Source of the DNA: Streptomyces aurantiacus
Lineage (GTDB): Bacteria > Actinomycetota > Actinomycetes > Streptomycetales > Streptomycetaceae
Reading direction: 5' to 3'
Length of the DNA: 64,000 nucleotides
NCBI RefSeq assembly: GCF_027107535.1
Contig: NZ_CP114283.1
Coordinates: forward strand, 992,001 to 1,056,000
Under the pieces are notes generated by a model. The model ran no database searches. It was not told where the DNA came from and saw only the letters and a program-made list of their open reading frames with translations. The position numbers and the translations under genes were made by a program. Below are positions 31,055-40,428 of the stretch, piece after piece. Position 1 is the stretch's first letter, and every line of letters begins with the position of its first letter.

Positions 31055-33360
31055 GCAACGACACCGCCACCGCGACCACCGCGGAGCCCGGCACCGCTCC
31101 CGAGCCGCCCCCGCACGGCCTCGGCGTGTCCCTGCCGACCGCGGAGGCCCGTGCCAAGACGGAGGGCACCTTCCCGTACGCGGCGGACCTGTGGGCCGAG
31201 GGCCTCCTGTGGGCGGCCGTCCTCAGATCGCCGCACCCGCACGCGCGCATCCTGTCCGTCGACACGACCCACGCGCGCGAGATGCCCGGCGTACGGGCCG
31301 TCATCACGCACGAGGACGTGCCCGGAGCCGCGCTGCACGGCCGCGGCAGGGCCGACCGCCCGGTGTTCGCCTCCGACGTCGTACGCCACCACGGCGAGCC
31401 CATCGCCGCCGTCGCCGCGGACCACCCCGACACCGCGCGCATGGCCGCCGCCGCCGTCATCGTCGAGTACGAGGTCCTCGACCCGGTGACGGACCCGGAG
31501 CAGGCCTTCGAGGCCGAACCCCTGCACCCCGACGGCAACCTGATCCGCCACATCCCGCTGCGTCACGGCGACCCGGACGCGGCGGGCGACATCGTCGTCG
31601 AGGGCCTGTACCGCATCGGCCGCCAGGACCCGGCCCCGATCGGCGCGGAGGCCGGCCTCGCCGTGCCCCGCCCCGACGGCGGGGTCGAGCTCTACGTGGC
31701 CTCCACCGACCCGCACACCGACCGGGACACGGCCGCCGCCTGCTACGGGCTGGAACCGGAGCGCGTGAAGGTCGTCGTCACCGGCGTGCCCGGCGCCACC
31801 GCGGACCGCGAGGACCAGGGTTTCCAGCTCCCCCTGGGACTGCTTGCCCTGAAGACAGGATGTCCTGTCAAAATCACCGCAACGCGCGAAGAATCCTTCC
31901 TCGGGCACGTCCACCGCCACCCCACCCTCCTGCGCTACCGCCACCACGCGGACGCCGAGGGCAGGCTGGTGAAGGTCGAGGCGCAGATCCTCCTCGACGC
32001 GGGGGCGTACGCGGACACCTCGTCGGAGGCCCTCGCCGCCGCCGTCTCCTTCGCCTGCGGCCCGTACGTCGTCCCGAACGCCTTCATCGAGGGCTGGGTC
32101 GTGCGCACCAACAACCCGCCCTCCGGCCACGTGCGCGGTGAGGGCGCCATGCAGGTGTGCGCCGCCTACGAGGCCCAGATGGACAAGCTGGCGAAGAAGC
32201 TGGGCGCCGACCCGGCCGAACTGCGCCTGCGCAACGTACTGGCCACCGGGGACGTGCTGCCCACCGGTCAGACGGTGACGTGCCCCGCCCCGGTCGCCGA
32301 ACTGCTGCAGGCCGTCCAGGACTTCCCGCTGCCCGCCCTCCCGAAGGACACCCCCGAGGAGGAGTGGCTGCTCCCGGGCGGCCCCGAGGGCGCCGGTGAG
32401 CCCGGCGCCGTACGGCGTGGCGTCGGCTACGCGCTGGGCATGGTCCACATGCTCGGCGCCGAGGGCACGGACGAGGTCTCGACCGCCACCGTGAAGGTCC
32501 ACGACGGCATCGCCACCGTGCTCTGCGCGGCCGTGGAGACCGGACAGGGCTTCACCACGCTGGCCCGCCAGATCGTCCAGGAGACGCTCGGCATCGAAGA
32601 GGTGCACGTCGCCTCCGTGGACACCGATCAGCCCCCGGCCGGCCCCAGCTGCCGCGGCCGCCACACCTGGGTGTCCGGCGGCGCCGTCGAGCGGGCCGCC
32701 AAGATGGTCCGCACACAGCTGCTGCAGCCCCTGGCGCACAAGTTCGGCATGTCCACCGAGCTCCTCCAGATCACCGACGGCAAGATCACCTCGTACGACG
32801 GTGTGCTGTCGACCACCGTCATGGAGGCGATGGACGGCAAGGAGCTGTGGGCCACCGCGCAGTGCCGCCCGCACCCCACCGAGCCGCTGGACGGCACGGG
32901 CCAGGGTGACGCCTTCGTGGGCCTGGCCTTCTGCGCGATCCGCGCGGTCGTGGACGTGGACATCGAACTCGGCTCGGTACGGGTGGTCGAACTGGCGCTC
33001 GCCCAGGACGTGGGCCGCATTCTGAACCCCGCACAGCTCACCGCACGGATCGAGGCGGGCGTCACACAGGGCATCGGCGTCGCCCTCACGGAGAACCTGC
33101 GCACCGCGCGCGGGCTGGTGCGCCACCCCGACCTCACCGGGTACGCGCTGCCGACCGCCCTCGACGCCCCCGACATCCGCATCGTCAAGCTCGTCGAGGA
33201 GCGCGACGTGGTCGCGCCCTTCGGCGCGAAGGCCGTCAGCGCGGTACCGGTGGTCACGTCCCCCGCCGCGGTCGCTTCCGCGGTACGGGCGGCCACGGGG
33301 CGCCCGGTGAACCGGCTGCCGATAAGGCCACAGGCGGCTGTGGTGACGGCGGCACAGTGA
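31051..33360 (+). CDS. Molybdenum hydroxylase large (molybdopterin-binding) subunit
   Basis: The protein has 769 residues. The GTG overlaps the upstream stop. It starts with the a/b hammerhead domain (GVSLPTAEARAKTEGTFPYAADL) and continues into the molybdopterin-binding domain: GATADREDQGFQLPLGLLAL, NPPSGHVRGEGAMQVCAAYEAQMD, AVETGQGFTTLARQIVQETLGI, GPSCRGRHTWVSGGAVERA and GTGQGDAFVGLAFCAIRAVVDVD. The late active-site glutamate region is PFGAKAVSAVPVVTSPAAVASA. It is the catalytic subunit of the xanthine dehydrogenase-like complex; the exact substrate is unknown. Confidence 0.88.
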   Translation: MSNDTATATTAEPGTAPEPPPHGLGVSLPTAEARAKTEGTFPYAADLWAEGLLWAAVLRSPHPHARILSVDTTHAREMPGVRAVITHEDVPGAALHGRGRADRPVFASDVVRHHGEPIAAVAADHPDTARMAAAAVIVEYEVLDPVTDPEQAFEAEPLHPDGNLIRHIPLRHGDPDAAGDIVVEGLYRIGRQDPAPIGAEAGLAVPRPDGGVELYVASTDPHTDRDTAAACYGLEPERVKVVVTGVPGATADREDQGFQLPLGLLALKTGCPVKITATREESFLGHVHRHPTLLRYRHHADAEGRLVKVEAQILLDAGAYADTSSEALAAAVSFACGPYVVPNAFIEGWVVRTNNPPSGHVRGEGAMQVCAAYEAQMDKLAKKLGADPAELRLRNVLATGDVLPTGQTVTCPAPVAELLQAVQDFPLPALPKDTPEEEWLLPGGPEGAGEPGAVRRGVGYALGMVHMLGAEGTDEVSTATVKVHDGIATVLCAAVETGQGFTTLARQIVQETLGIEEVHVASVDTDQPPAGPSCRGRHTWVSGGAVERAAKMVRTQLLQPLAHKFGMSTELLQITDGKITSYDGVLSTTVMEAMDGKELWATAQCRPHPTEPLDGTGQGDAFVGLAFCAIRAVVDVDIELGSVRVVELALAQDVGRILNPAQLTARIEAGVTQGIGVALTENLRTARGLVRHPDLTGYALPTALDAPDIRIVKLVEERDVVAPFGAKAVSAVPVVTSPAAVASAVRAATGRPVNRLPIRPQAAVVTAAQ

Positions 33361-33494
33361 CGGGGCACGCGCCTGGGGAGGGCGAGCCGCCGCGCTACGA
33401 ACCCGCGCCCGGTACCGGCAGGCCGCTGCTGTGGGCGCTGGTCTTCGTGCTGGCCGCGGTCGTGGTCGTCGTGGGCGGCGTGTATCTCTCCTGA
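33357..33494 (+). CDS. 45-residue single-pass membrane protein
   Basis: The GTG overlaps the stop of the large subunit (GTGA), the same coupling used throughout this operon, which argues that it is real. The peptide has a soluble Pro/Glu-rich N-terminus (TGHAPGEGEPPRYEPAPGTG) and one hydrophobic helix (LLWALVFVLAAVVVVVGGVYL) reaching the C-terminus. It may be a tail-anchored protein attached to the molybdenum hydroxylase operon, perhaps holding a partner at the membrane. No family is recognised. Confidence 0.6.
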   Translation: MTGHAPGEGEPPRYEPAPGTGRPLLWALVFVLAAVVVVVGGVYLS

Positions 33495-33520
33495 GGGCTC
33501 GACGGGCTGCGAGGTGTGAC

Positions 33521-34054
33521 GTGGACGGTGTCATCCTGATCACCGGCATCATGGCCGCCGGGAAGTCCACGGTCGCGCAGGCACTGGCCGAGCGGCTGCC
33601 GCGGGCCGCCCACGTGCGCGGTGACGCATTCCGGCGGATGCTCGTGTCCGGCCGCGCGGAGTACGAGCCCGGCGCCGGACCGGGGAGCGAGGCCGAGGCC
33701 CAACTCCGGCTGCGGTACAGCCTGTCGGCGGCGACGGCCGACGCGTACGCGCGAGCGGGCTTCACAGCCGTCGTGCAGGACGTGGTGCTGGGGGAGAACC
33801 TGGCGGCGTACGTCGAACTCGTGCGGACACGGCCCCTGTACGTCGTCGTGCTGGCCCCGCGGCCCGAGGCCGTGGCGGAGCGGGAGGCCGGGCGGGCCAA
33901 GACGGGCTACGGCGCGTGGACCGTCGGGGACCTCGACCGCGGTCTGCGCGCCGACACCCCGCGCGTCGGCCTGTGGCTGGACACCTCCGAGCAGACCGTG
34001 GGACAGACGGTGGACGCGATCCTGACGGAACGGGAACGGGCGCGCATCCGCTGA
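33521..34054 (+). CDS. P-loop kinase (zeta-toxin/phosphotransferase-like)
   Basis: The protein has 177 residues. The GTG at 33521 has GAGG upstream. Walker A is GIMAAGKST at residues 9-17, right after the first strand (VILITG). HVRGDAFRRMLVSGR resembles the Asp-containing segment that positions the hydroxyl acceptor in zeta-toxin and chloramphenicol-phosphotransferase-like kinases. LYVVVLAPRPEAVAEREAGR is the lid region, with YGAWTVGDLDRGL after it. The phosphate acceptor cannot be told from sequence. It is not coupled to an epsilon-like antitoxin, so a metabolic or resistance kinase is as likely as a toxin. Confidence 0.7.
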   Translation: MDGVILITGIMAAGKSTVAQALAERLPRAAHVRGDAFRRMLVSGRAEYEPGAGPGSEAEAQLRLRYSLSAATADAYARAGFTAVVQDVVLGENLAAYVELVRTRPLYVVVLAPRPEAVAEREAGRAKTGYGAWTVGDLDRGLRADTPRVGLWLDTSEQTVGQTVDAILTERERARIR

Positions 34055-34264
34055 GCCCGGGCGTCTCGCGGCGGCCGCCGCGCACGGCGGACCCGCAGGT
34101 CACCGCAGGCCCGGGGCGTTGTCAGTGGTGCCGCGTAGTGTTCTGGGCAGTGGGGGAGGACCGCTGGGCGGCGGGACGTTTTCCGGCTGTTCCCGGACGT
34201 CTGCGTGCGCGCCGCCCGGTCCGGTCCTGCCTGGGGGACGTGAACAACCATGCGCGGGGGAACG

Positions 34265-35491
34265 ATGAGCACGACGGACACCGGCACCAGGACGATCACA
34301 GACACCGAGGCGGCCACCGGCACGGAGACGATCACCGGCACGGAGACGATCACGCTGACCGAGGACGCACTGGGTCCGCATGTCACGCACACACCGACAC
34401 GACGCTGGCTGACGGGGCCCGGACTGCCCGCCGACAGCGGCCTGTTGACCTTCGAGGCGTTGCGCACGGACGGGCTGCGTACCGTGGCGGACTCGACGGG
34501 AGACCCGGCCCGCCTCCCCGCGGACCTGCGCGACCAGTTGGTGATCGGCGCGCTGCGGGACCCCGTCGCCGCGGAGACGGAGTCGGTCCTGCTCGACGGA
34601 GCGACGGGCGAGGTGTCCACCACCTGCTTCCTCCACGACCGCCCCGACCTGATGGAGCGCCGCCCGTTCGCGCCTTCGCTCCGGACCCTCGTCGGCTTCG
34701 TGACGGCGACGGAGGAGATGTCCGCGAGAAGCGGCCGGTTCGCCTCCTACGAAGGCCGGTTCGGGCCGAAGGCCGTCACGGGAATGTCGCACCGGCTGCT
34801 TACGGAGTTCGAGGCGGGCGTCGACGGCGAGGTCCCGCCCTTCTGGAAGATGGCCGCGCTGATCCGCCCGTTGGCCCTCGTCGCGGGCCCGCCCGAGGAC
34901 TCGGCGCTCACCCTCGACCTGCCCGCCCGCCTGCTGGACCAGGAGTTCGGTCAGGGCCGCGTCGTCCGCTACGAGGACGTCGACTTCCCCGTGGCGCTCG
35001 CGCACGAGCCGACCCGGCGCTTCCTGCGCGAGACGGGCCTGCCCGAGGACGGCTTCCTGTTCCAGCTGGACACGGACGTGCCGTTGCCGACCCTCGCCGA
35101 GTACTACGAGGACGAGCGCCCCGACGTGCTCACCGCCGACCAACTACCCGACGGCGCCGACCACTTGATACGCCTGGGTCATCTCGTCGAGGACAACAGC
35201 CTGGTCGTCGACGGCGCGACGGGCGCGATCCTCGACTGGAGCGAGCCCGAGGCGACCCTGCGCGCGCTGAACACGGACGTCTCCACGCTGGCCTTCACAC
35301 TGTGGCTGCTCCACCGCGAGAGGACGATCGACGAGTCCCTGTCCCACGAGCTGACGGCGGGGGCCTACGACCAGCTGGCGGCGACGATGACGCAGACCCT
35401 GTCGGCGGTCGACCCGACGGGCTCCGCCCCGCTGGGCGAGTGGCACTACTGGACGGAGATGTTCCAGGACGAGGCGGCCGGAGTGCTCTGA
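34265..35491 (+). CDS. Duplicated SUKH-4-like protein (immunity-protein fold)
   Basis: The protein has 408 residues. ATG 34265 was chosen because GGGGGAACG precedes it; ATG 34250 is the alternative. The N-terminus is a Thr/Glu repeat (GTRTITDTEAATGTETITGT). The body is two related halves. HTPTRRWLTGPGLPADSGLLTF is matched by HEPTRRFLRETGLPEDGFLFQL, and SVLLDGATGEVSTT is matched by SLVVDGATGAILDW. This pattern fits the SUKH-4 family, whose members often protect against nuclease toxins of polymorphic or contact systems. No cognate toxin is adjacent, so it may be an orphan or protect against toxins from other strains. Confidence 0.65.
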   Translation: MSTTDTGTRTITDTEAATGTETITGTETITLTEDALGPHVTHTPTRRWLTGPGLPADSGLLTFEALRTDGLRTVADSTGDPARLPADLRDQLVIGALRDPVAAETESVLLDGATGEVSTTCFLHDRPDLMERRPFAPSLRTLVGFVTATEEMSARSGRFASYEGRFGPKAVTGMSHRLLTEFEAGVDGEVPPFWKMAALIRPLALVAGPPEDSALTLDLPARLLDQEFGQGRVVRYEDVDFPVALAHEPTRRFLRETGLPEDGFLFQLDTDVPLPTLAEYYEDERPDVLTADQLPDGADHLIRLGHLVEDNSLVVDGATGAILDWSEPEATLRALNTDVSTLAFTLWLLHRERTIDESLSHELTAGAYDQLAATMTQTLSAVDPTGSAPLGEWHYWTEMFQDEAAGVL

Positions 35492-35676
35492 CCCCGCACT
35501 GCTCCGACCGCTGTGCGATGCGAGCGATCAGCTGCCCCGCGGGGGCGGCCCGGGGCGGGGCCGAGCGCGAGGGCAGGGCCGCGGCCGACCGATCCCGCCG
35601 CTCCCGTGGCACCCGTCCGAGGAGAAGAATAGGCTGGTCACAGGGGATCGACCAGGTTCGATCCGAGGAGCCTCCC

Positions 35677-36081
35677 ATGAGAACGAACAGACGCCGCGCC
35701 TGGCGCGCGACGGGAGTCGTCACCGCCCTCGCCACGGCCGCCGCGATCGCTTCGGTCGCCCCGGCCCAGGCTCAGACCGCTCAGCTCTCCGCGTGGATCA
35801 GCGACGGCTGGGGCGGCGGCACCGTCACCAGCCAGCCCGCCGGGATCAACTGTCACACGACGGCGTGGGATCCGTATGCGAGCACCGAACCGCCGCTGAA
35901 CCCGACAGGCGCCTGTACGGCCGCCTTCGAGGTCGGAACGACGGTCACGTTCACCGCCACGCCCGACGAGGGGTCCTACACCAACTTCGACCCCACGCCG
36001 AATCCCGTGACCATACGTGCCGGTTACAACTTCACGTGGGCCATGTTCTGCCCGAGCGACGGCCTCTGCTCGGCGGGTTAG
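35677..36081 (+). CDS. Small secreted protein of unknown function
   Basis: The protein has 134 residues. The ATG has GAGGAG upstream. A twin-arginine-rich signal peptide (MRTNRRRAWRATGVVTALAT ... cleavage near AQA) precedes a mature domain of about 100 residues. It has four cysteines (NCHTT, GACTAAF, MFCPSDGLCSAG) and beta-strand-like segments (TVTFTATPDEGSYTNF), consistent with a small disulfide-bonded extracellular beta domain. No family is recognised. Confidence 0.7.
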   Translation: MRTNRRRAWRATGVVTALATAAAIASVAPAQAQTAQLSAWISDGWGGGTVTSQPAGINCHTTAWDPYASTEPPLNPTGACTAAFEVGTTVTFTATPDEGSYTNFDPTPNPVTIRAGYNFTWAMFCPSDGLCSAG

Positions 36082-36179
36082 TGGGTGAAGCCCTTTTGGG
36101 GCTGCAGCCAGCGGCAACGGCCGGCCATCACGGATGCCCGGGCTGCGACCGAGACGGACAGTGCGACGGACGGCCAGAA

Positions 36180-36206
36180 GGGTGGCACCTCGACGAGGTG
36201 CCACCC
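36180..36206 (-). terminator. tRNA-Cys terminator
   Basis: Perfect 13-bp inverted repeat (36180-36192 with 36194-36206) lies 28 bp beyond the tRNA 3' end on the minus strand. Confidence 0.65.
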
Positions 36207-36233
36207 TTCCGTACTGCCTGGTCAGGCCACCAG

Positions 36234-36305
36234 AGGCCGTGGCGGGAATCGAACCCACGTGCCTCGCTTTGCAGGCGAGTCCCTAAGCCACTCGGGCACA
36301 CGGCC
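36234..36305 (-). tRNA. tRNA-Cys (anticodon GCA)
   Basis: On the minus strand the 7-bp acceptor stem GGCCGTG/CACGGCC encloses a D arm. The anticodon stem is CTCGC/GCGAG with loop CTGCAAA (anticodon GCA), and the T arm contains GGTTCGATTCC. The discriminator base is U, as expected for cysteine tRNA. No CCA end is encoded. The length is about 72 nt. Confidence 0.93.
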
Positions 36306-36455
36306 ATTCACAGAGTCCGATGTTCCGGACCCGTTGCACCGACCGTAGGCCCCCGGCCGGACGGGACTCAAGGAACGGGCCGGTGCCGCAACGGGACTGC
36401 CACACCGCGTTCACAAAGGGCGCCGGGCCGAAGTCGGCGGGGGAGGGGCCGATGC

Positions 36456-36469
36456 TGGTCGTACGACCA
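36456..36469 (+). promoter_or_regulatory. Perfect 14-bp palindrome upstream of the MFS transporter (possible repressor operator)
   Basis: TGGTCGTACGACCA lies 66 bp upstream of the transporter ATG, a common place for a TetR or other dimeric repressor operator. No regulator gene is adjacent. Confidence 0.5.
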
Positions 36470-36534
36470 AGGTCCCGGTCGAGGACCGTCTTCCGACAGG
36501 GGTCAATGTCAGTCTCGTTCCTTACTCTGACGGC

Positions 36535-37986
36535 ATGACCACCCTGGAGCCGGGCGACACCGGCGTCGCCGAGAGCCCGAGCGCACCGACCGGAGCCGCC
36601 CCCCAGGAGGGCGTCCTCGGCCGCTCCCACCGGGCGCTGAGCATCGGGATCGTCTCCGTCGTGCTGCTGATCGCCTTCGAGGCGACGGCCGTCGGGACGG
36701 CGATGCCCGTCGCGGCGCGCGAACTCGACGGGATCCCGCTGTACGCGTTCGCGTTCTCCGGGTACTTCACGACGAGCCTGTTCGGCATGGTGCTGGCCGG
36801 GCAGTGGTCGGACCGGGCGGGCCCGCTCGGATCGCTCACCGCGGGGATCGGCGCGTTCGCGGCGGGGCTGCTGCTGTCCGGGACGGCCGGGGTCATGTGG
36901 CTGTTCATCCTCGGGCGGGCCGTACAGGGCCTGGGCGGCGGCCTGGTGATCGTCGCGCTGTACGTCGTCGTGGGACGGGCCTATCCGGAACGGCTGCGGC
37001 CGTCGATCATGGCGGCGTTCGCGGCGAGCTGGGTGCTCCCGTCCGTCGTCGGCCCGCTGGCCTCCGGCGCGGTGACCGAACACCTCGGCTGGCGCTGGGT
37101 GTTCGTCGGGGTGCCGGTGCTGGTGGTCCTTCCCCTGGCACTCGCGCTGCCGCAGATCCGCCGTCGGGCGTCCGGTCCGGCGGAGGGGACCGTCGCCGCG
37201 CCCTTCGACCGGCGGCGCATCCGGCTGGCGCTGGGCATCTCCCTGGGCGCCGGTCTGCTGCAGTACGCCGCACAGGACCTGGGGTGGCTGTCCGTGATCC
37301 CGGGCGCGGCGGGGGCGGCGCTGCTCGTCCCGGCGGTGCTCGGGCTGCTGCCGCGGGGGACCTACCGGGCGGCGCGCGGCCTGCCGTCCGTGGTGCTGCT
37401 GCGCGGGGTCGCGGCCGGGTCCTTCATCTCGGCGGAGTCGTTCGTGCCGCTGATGCTGGTCACCGAGCGGGGGCTGTCGCCGACCATGGCCGGGTTCTCG
37501 CTGGCGGCGAGCGGGCTCACCTGGGCGCTGGGTTCCTTCGTGCAGGCGAGGGCGCGGGTGGAGCCGTACCGGGAGCGGCTCATGGCGCTGGGAATGGTGC
37601 TGACCGCGGCCTCCATCGCCGCCGTGCCGACGGTGCTGATCGACGGGGTCCCCGTGTGGACGGTGGCGGTGGCCTGGGCGATCGGCTGCTTCGGCATGGG
37701 CCTGGTGATCTCCTCCACCAGCGTCCTCCTGCTGCAGCTCTCCGCCCCGGGCCAGGCCGGCAACAACTCCGCCGCCCTCCAGATATCCGACGGCCTCGCC
37801 AACGCCATGCTGCTCGCCGTCGGCGGCGCGGCCTTCGCGGCGCTGGGCGGCGGCACGGTCGCCCACGCGGCCACGCAGGCCTCCGGCGGCCACCCGGCGG
37901 CCTTCGTCGCGGTGTTCCTGCCGATGGCGGGGGTGGCGTTGGTGGGGGCTTGGGTGACTACTCGGCTGCGGGCCGATTCCACATGA
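36535..37986 (+). CDS. MFS multidrug-type transporter
   Basis: The protein has 483 residues and about 14 hydrophobic segments. MFS motif A is present as GQWSDRAGPLGSLTAGIG, and the motif C region is GRAVQGLGGGLVIVALYVVV. The start is SIGIVSVVLLIAFEATAVGTAMP, where the conserved acidic residue in helix one is characteristic of drug/proton antiporters. The substrate is unknown. It stands alone, downstream of a palindrome that may be its operator. Confidence 0.82.
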   Translation: MTTLEPGDTGVAESPSAPTGAAPQEGVLGRSHRALSIGIVSVVLLIAFEATAVGTAMPVAARELDGIPLYAFAFSGYFTTSLFGMVLAGQWSDRAGPLGSLTAGIGAFAAGLLLSGTAGVMWLFILGRAVQGLGGGLVIVALYVVVGRAYPERLRPSIMAAFAASWVLPSVVGPLASGAVTEHLGWRWVFVGVPVLVVLPLALALPQIRRRASGPAEGTVAAPFDRRRIRLALGISLGAGLLQYAAQDLGWLSVIPGAAGAALLVPAVLGLLPRGTYRAARGLPSVVLLRGVAAGSFISAESFVPLMLVTERGLSPTMAGFSLAASGLTWALGSFVQARARVEPYRERLMALGMVLTAASIAAVPTVLIDGVPVWTVAVAWAIGCFGMGLVISSTSVLLLQLSAPGQAGNNSAALQISDGLANAMLLAVGGAAFAALGGGTVAHAATQASGGHPAAFVAVFLPMAGVALVGAWVTTRLRADST

Positions 37987-38168
37987 CACTGAGTGGTACC
38001 ACGCAGTACCGTCGACGCCTTTCGCGCGCTGACCCGAGGCGATGTGACCTGAGTCCCATCCAAGGGGGACCCGGCGCAGTCCGCGCGTTGACGCGCGCGG
38101 GCCGCCGGTAGGGTGGCCCGGTTGTCATACCCAGCCGATGCCGGACCCGGCCGACGTCGGATACAACC

Positions 38169-39995
38169 GTGCCGCTCAACCACCCCACGGAGACCGTGAC
38201 TACCACCGCCGCCTCAGCGTCCTCTTCGCACCACCTGTCACCCGCGTTTCCCGGGCGGGCCCCCTGGGGTACCGCCAGCAAGCTGCGCGCCTGGCAGCAG
38301 GGGGCGATGGAGAGGTACCTCCAGGAGCAGCCGCGTGACTTCCTTGCCGTCGCCACGCCCGGAGCCGGCAAGACGACCTTCGCGCTGACCCTCGCGTCGT
38401 GGCTGCTGCACCACCACGTCGTGCAGCAGGTGACCGTGGTCGCGCCGACCGAGCATCTGAAGAAGCAGTGGGCGGAGGCGGCCGCGCGGATAGGGATCAA
38501 GCTGGATCCCGAGTACAGCGCGGGCCCGCTCAGCAAGGAGTACCAGGGCGTCGCCGTGACCTACGCCGGCGTCGGCGTGCGGCCCATGCTGCACCGCAAC
38601 CGCTGCGAGCAGCGCAAGACCCTCGTCATCCTCGACGAGATCCACCACGCCGGTGACTCCAAGTCCTGGGGCGAGGCGTGCCTGGAGGCCTTCGAGCCCG
38701 CCACCCGGCGCCTCGCGCTCACCGGTACGCCCTTCAGGTCCGACACGAACCCCATCCCCTTCGTCGCGTACGAGGAGGGCAACGACGGGATCCGCAGGTC
38801 CGCCGCCGACTACACCTACGGCTACGGCTCCGCCCTCGGTGACGGTGTCGTGCGGCCCGTCATCTTCCTCTCCTACAGCGGCAACATGCGGTGGCGTACG
38901 AAGGCGGGGGACGAGATCGCCGCCCGGCTCGGCGAGCCGATGACCAAGGACGCCGTCAGCCAGGCCTGGCGCACGGCCCTCGACCCGCGCGGCGAGTGGA
39001 TGCCCAGCGTGCTGCGCGCCGCCGACCAGCGCCTGACCGAGGTGCGCAAGGGCATCCCGGACGCCGGCGCCCTCGTCATCGCCTCCGACCAGGAGTCGGC
39101 CCGCGCCTACGCCAAGCTCATCCGCGACATCACCGGCAGCAAGGCCACCCTCGTCCTCTCCGACGACACGGGCGCGTCCAACCGGATCGACGAGTTCAGC
39201 CACAGCGACGACCGCTGGATGGTCGCCGTCCGGATGGTGTCCGAGGGCGTCGACGTGCCCCGCCTCGCCGTCGGTGTGTACGCGACCACCATCTCGACCC
39301 CCCTCTTCTTCGCGCAGGCCGTCGGCCGTTTCGTACGGTCCAGGCGGCGCGGCGAGACCGCCTCCGTCTTCCTGCCGACCGTCCCCGACCTCCTCACCTT
39401 CGCCAACGAGATGGAGGTCGAGCGCGACCACGCCCTCGACAAGCCCAAGAAGGAGGGCGAGGAGGACCCGTACGCCGAATCCGAGAAGGAGATGGAGGAG
39501 GCGAACCGGGAGGAGGACGAGGACACCGGGGAGCAGGAGCAGTTCTCCTTCGAGGCGCTGGAGTCCGAGGCCGTCTTCGACCGGGTCCTCTACGACGGCG
39601 CCGAGTTCGGCATGCAGGCCCACCCGGGGAGCGCGGAGGAGCAGGACTACCTGGGAATTCCGGGGCTGCTGGAGCCCGACCAGGTCCAGCTCCTCCTCCA
39701 GAAGCGCCAGGCCCGGCAGATCGCGCACAGCCGCAAGAAGCCGGACGACGAGGCGGACCTGCTCGAACTGCCCGCCGAGCGTCGTCCCGTGGTCTCCCAC
39801 AAGGAGATGCTGGAGCTCAGGAAGCAGCTCAACACGATGGTCGGCGCGTACGTCCACCAGAGCGGCAAACCGCACGGCGTGATCCACACCGAACTGCGCC
39901 GCGTGTGCGGCGGTCCGCCGAGCGCGGAGGCGACGGCCGGACAGCTGCGCCAGCGGATCGCCAAGGTGCAGGAGTGGGCCACCCGCATGCGGTGA
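38169..39995 (+). CDS. DEAD/DEAH-box superfamily 2 helicase
   Basis: The protein has 608 residues from GTG 38169; GTG 38196 is a possible shorter start, but its GGAG is only 3 nt away. Motif I is ATPGAGKTTFALTLA, motif II LVILDEIHHAGDS, motif III LALTGTPFRSD. The C-terminal helicase domain has SEGVDVPRLAVGVYATT and QAVGRFVRSRRRGE. A very acidic linker at about 425-460 (EGEEDPYAESEKEMEEANRE) and a helical C-terminal domain follow. The arrangement resembles RAD25/XPB-like bacterial helicases. The nucleic-acid substrate is not known. It is conserved in streptomycetes. Confidence 0.85.
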   Translation: MPLNHPTETVTTTAASASSSHHLSPAFPGRAPWGTASKLRAWQQGAMERYLQEQPRDFLAVATPGAGKTTFALTLASWLLHHHVVQQVTVVAPTEHLKKQWAEAAARIGIKLDPEYSAGPLSKEYQGVAVTYAGVGVRPMLHRNRCEQRKTLVILDEIHHAGDSKSWGEACLEAFEPATRRLALTGTPFRSDTNPIPFVAYEEGNDGIRRSAADYTYGYGSALGDGVVRPVIFLSYSGNMRWRTKAGDEIAARLGEPMTKDAVSQAWRTALDPRGEWMPSVLRAADQRLTEVRKGIPDAGALVIASDQESARAYAKLIRDITGSKATLVLSDDTGASNRIDEFSHSDDRWMVAVRMVSEGVDVPRLAVGVYATTISTPLFFAQAVGRFVRSRRRGETASVFLPTVPDLLTFANEMEVERDHALDKPKKEGEEDPYAESEKEMEEANREEDEDTGEQEQFSFEALESEAVFDRVLYDGAEFGMQAHPGSAEEQDYLGIPGLLEPDQVQLLLQKRQARQIAHSRKKPDDEADLLELPAERRPVVSHKEMLELRKQLNTMVGAYVHQSGKPHGVIHTELRRVCGGPPSAEATAGQLRQRIAKVQEWATRMR

Positions 39996-40428
39996 CCCGG
40001 TGACCGCGTGACCGACCACGGTCGCACTCGCAGACGTCCGCGTCTGCCGGCCGTACGCCGAAACGGGCGCCGGTGCCGTCAGGGCACCGGCGCCCGTTCG
40101 CATGCGCGCTCGTGCGGGGGTGGTGCACGCCCGTGGCCCGCGCCGCTCACATCCGGCCAAAACTGGATCAAACCCGGGGTAACCGGGAACGGTCCGTACC
40201 TGCACCTGACCGGATTCTGGACGGAGACTTCCGCTGAGCGAACCGGCTCGCTACTGTCCCGCTACGCACACGCCCCGTGGCAGCGCCGCCGCGGAGCGCA
40301 GCCGGTGCCCGCCCGGGAGTGCCCGGGACGCTGCCGACCGGCGGCCTCTGACGCGCGTCGCCGATGGGACCGGTGACGCATCCGCCGCACAAGGGGCCGT
40401 CGACCCTCACCACTAAGGAGTGGGCGTC
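39996..40428. other. Intergenic region of about 430 bp
   Basis: It contains the helicase terminator at 40062-40098 and the promoter region of the IclR gene, whose ribosome binding site AAGGAG is at 40415-40420. No gene was identified. Confidence 0.5.
40062..40098 (+). terminator. Terminator after the helicase gene
   Basis: Perfect 16-bp stem (40062-40077 with 40083-40098), loop GTCAG. Confidence 0.75.

Noticed and set aside
31027..33900. 957-codon open frame on the minus strand
   Set aside because: It is antisense to the molybdopterin subunit and shows no domain; high GC at third codon positions keeps it open.
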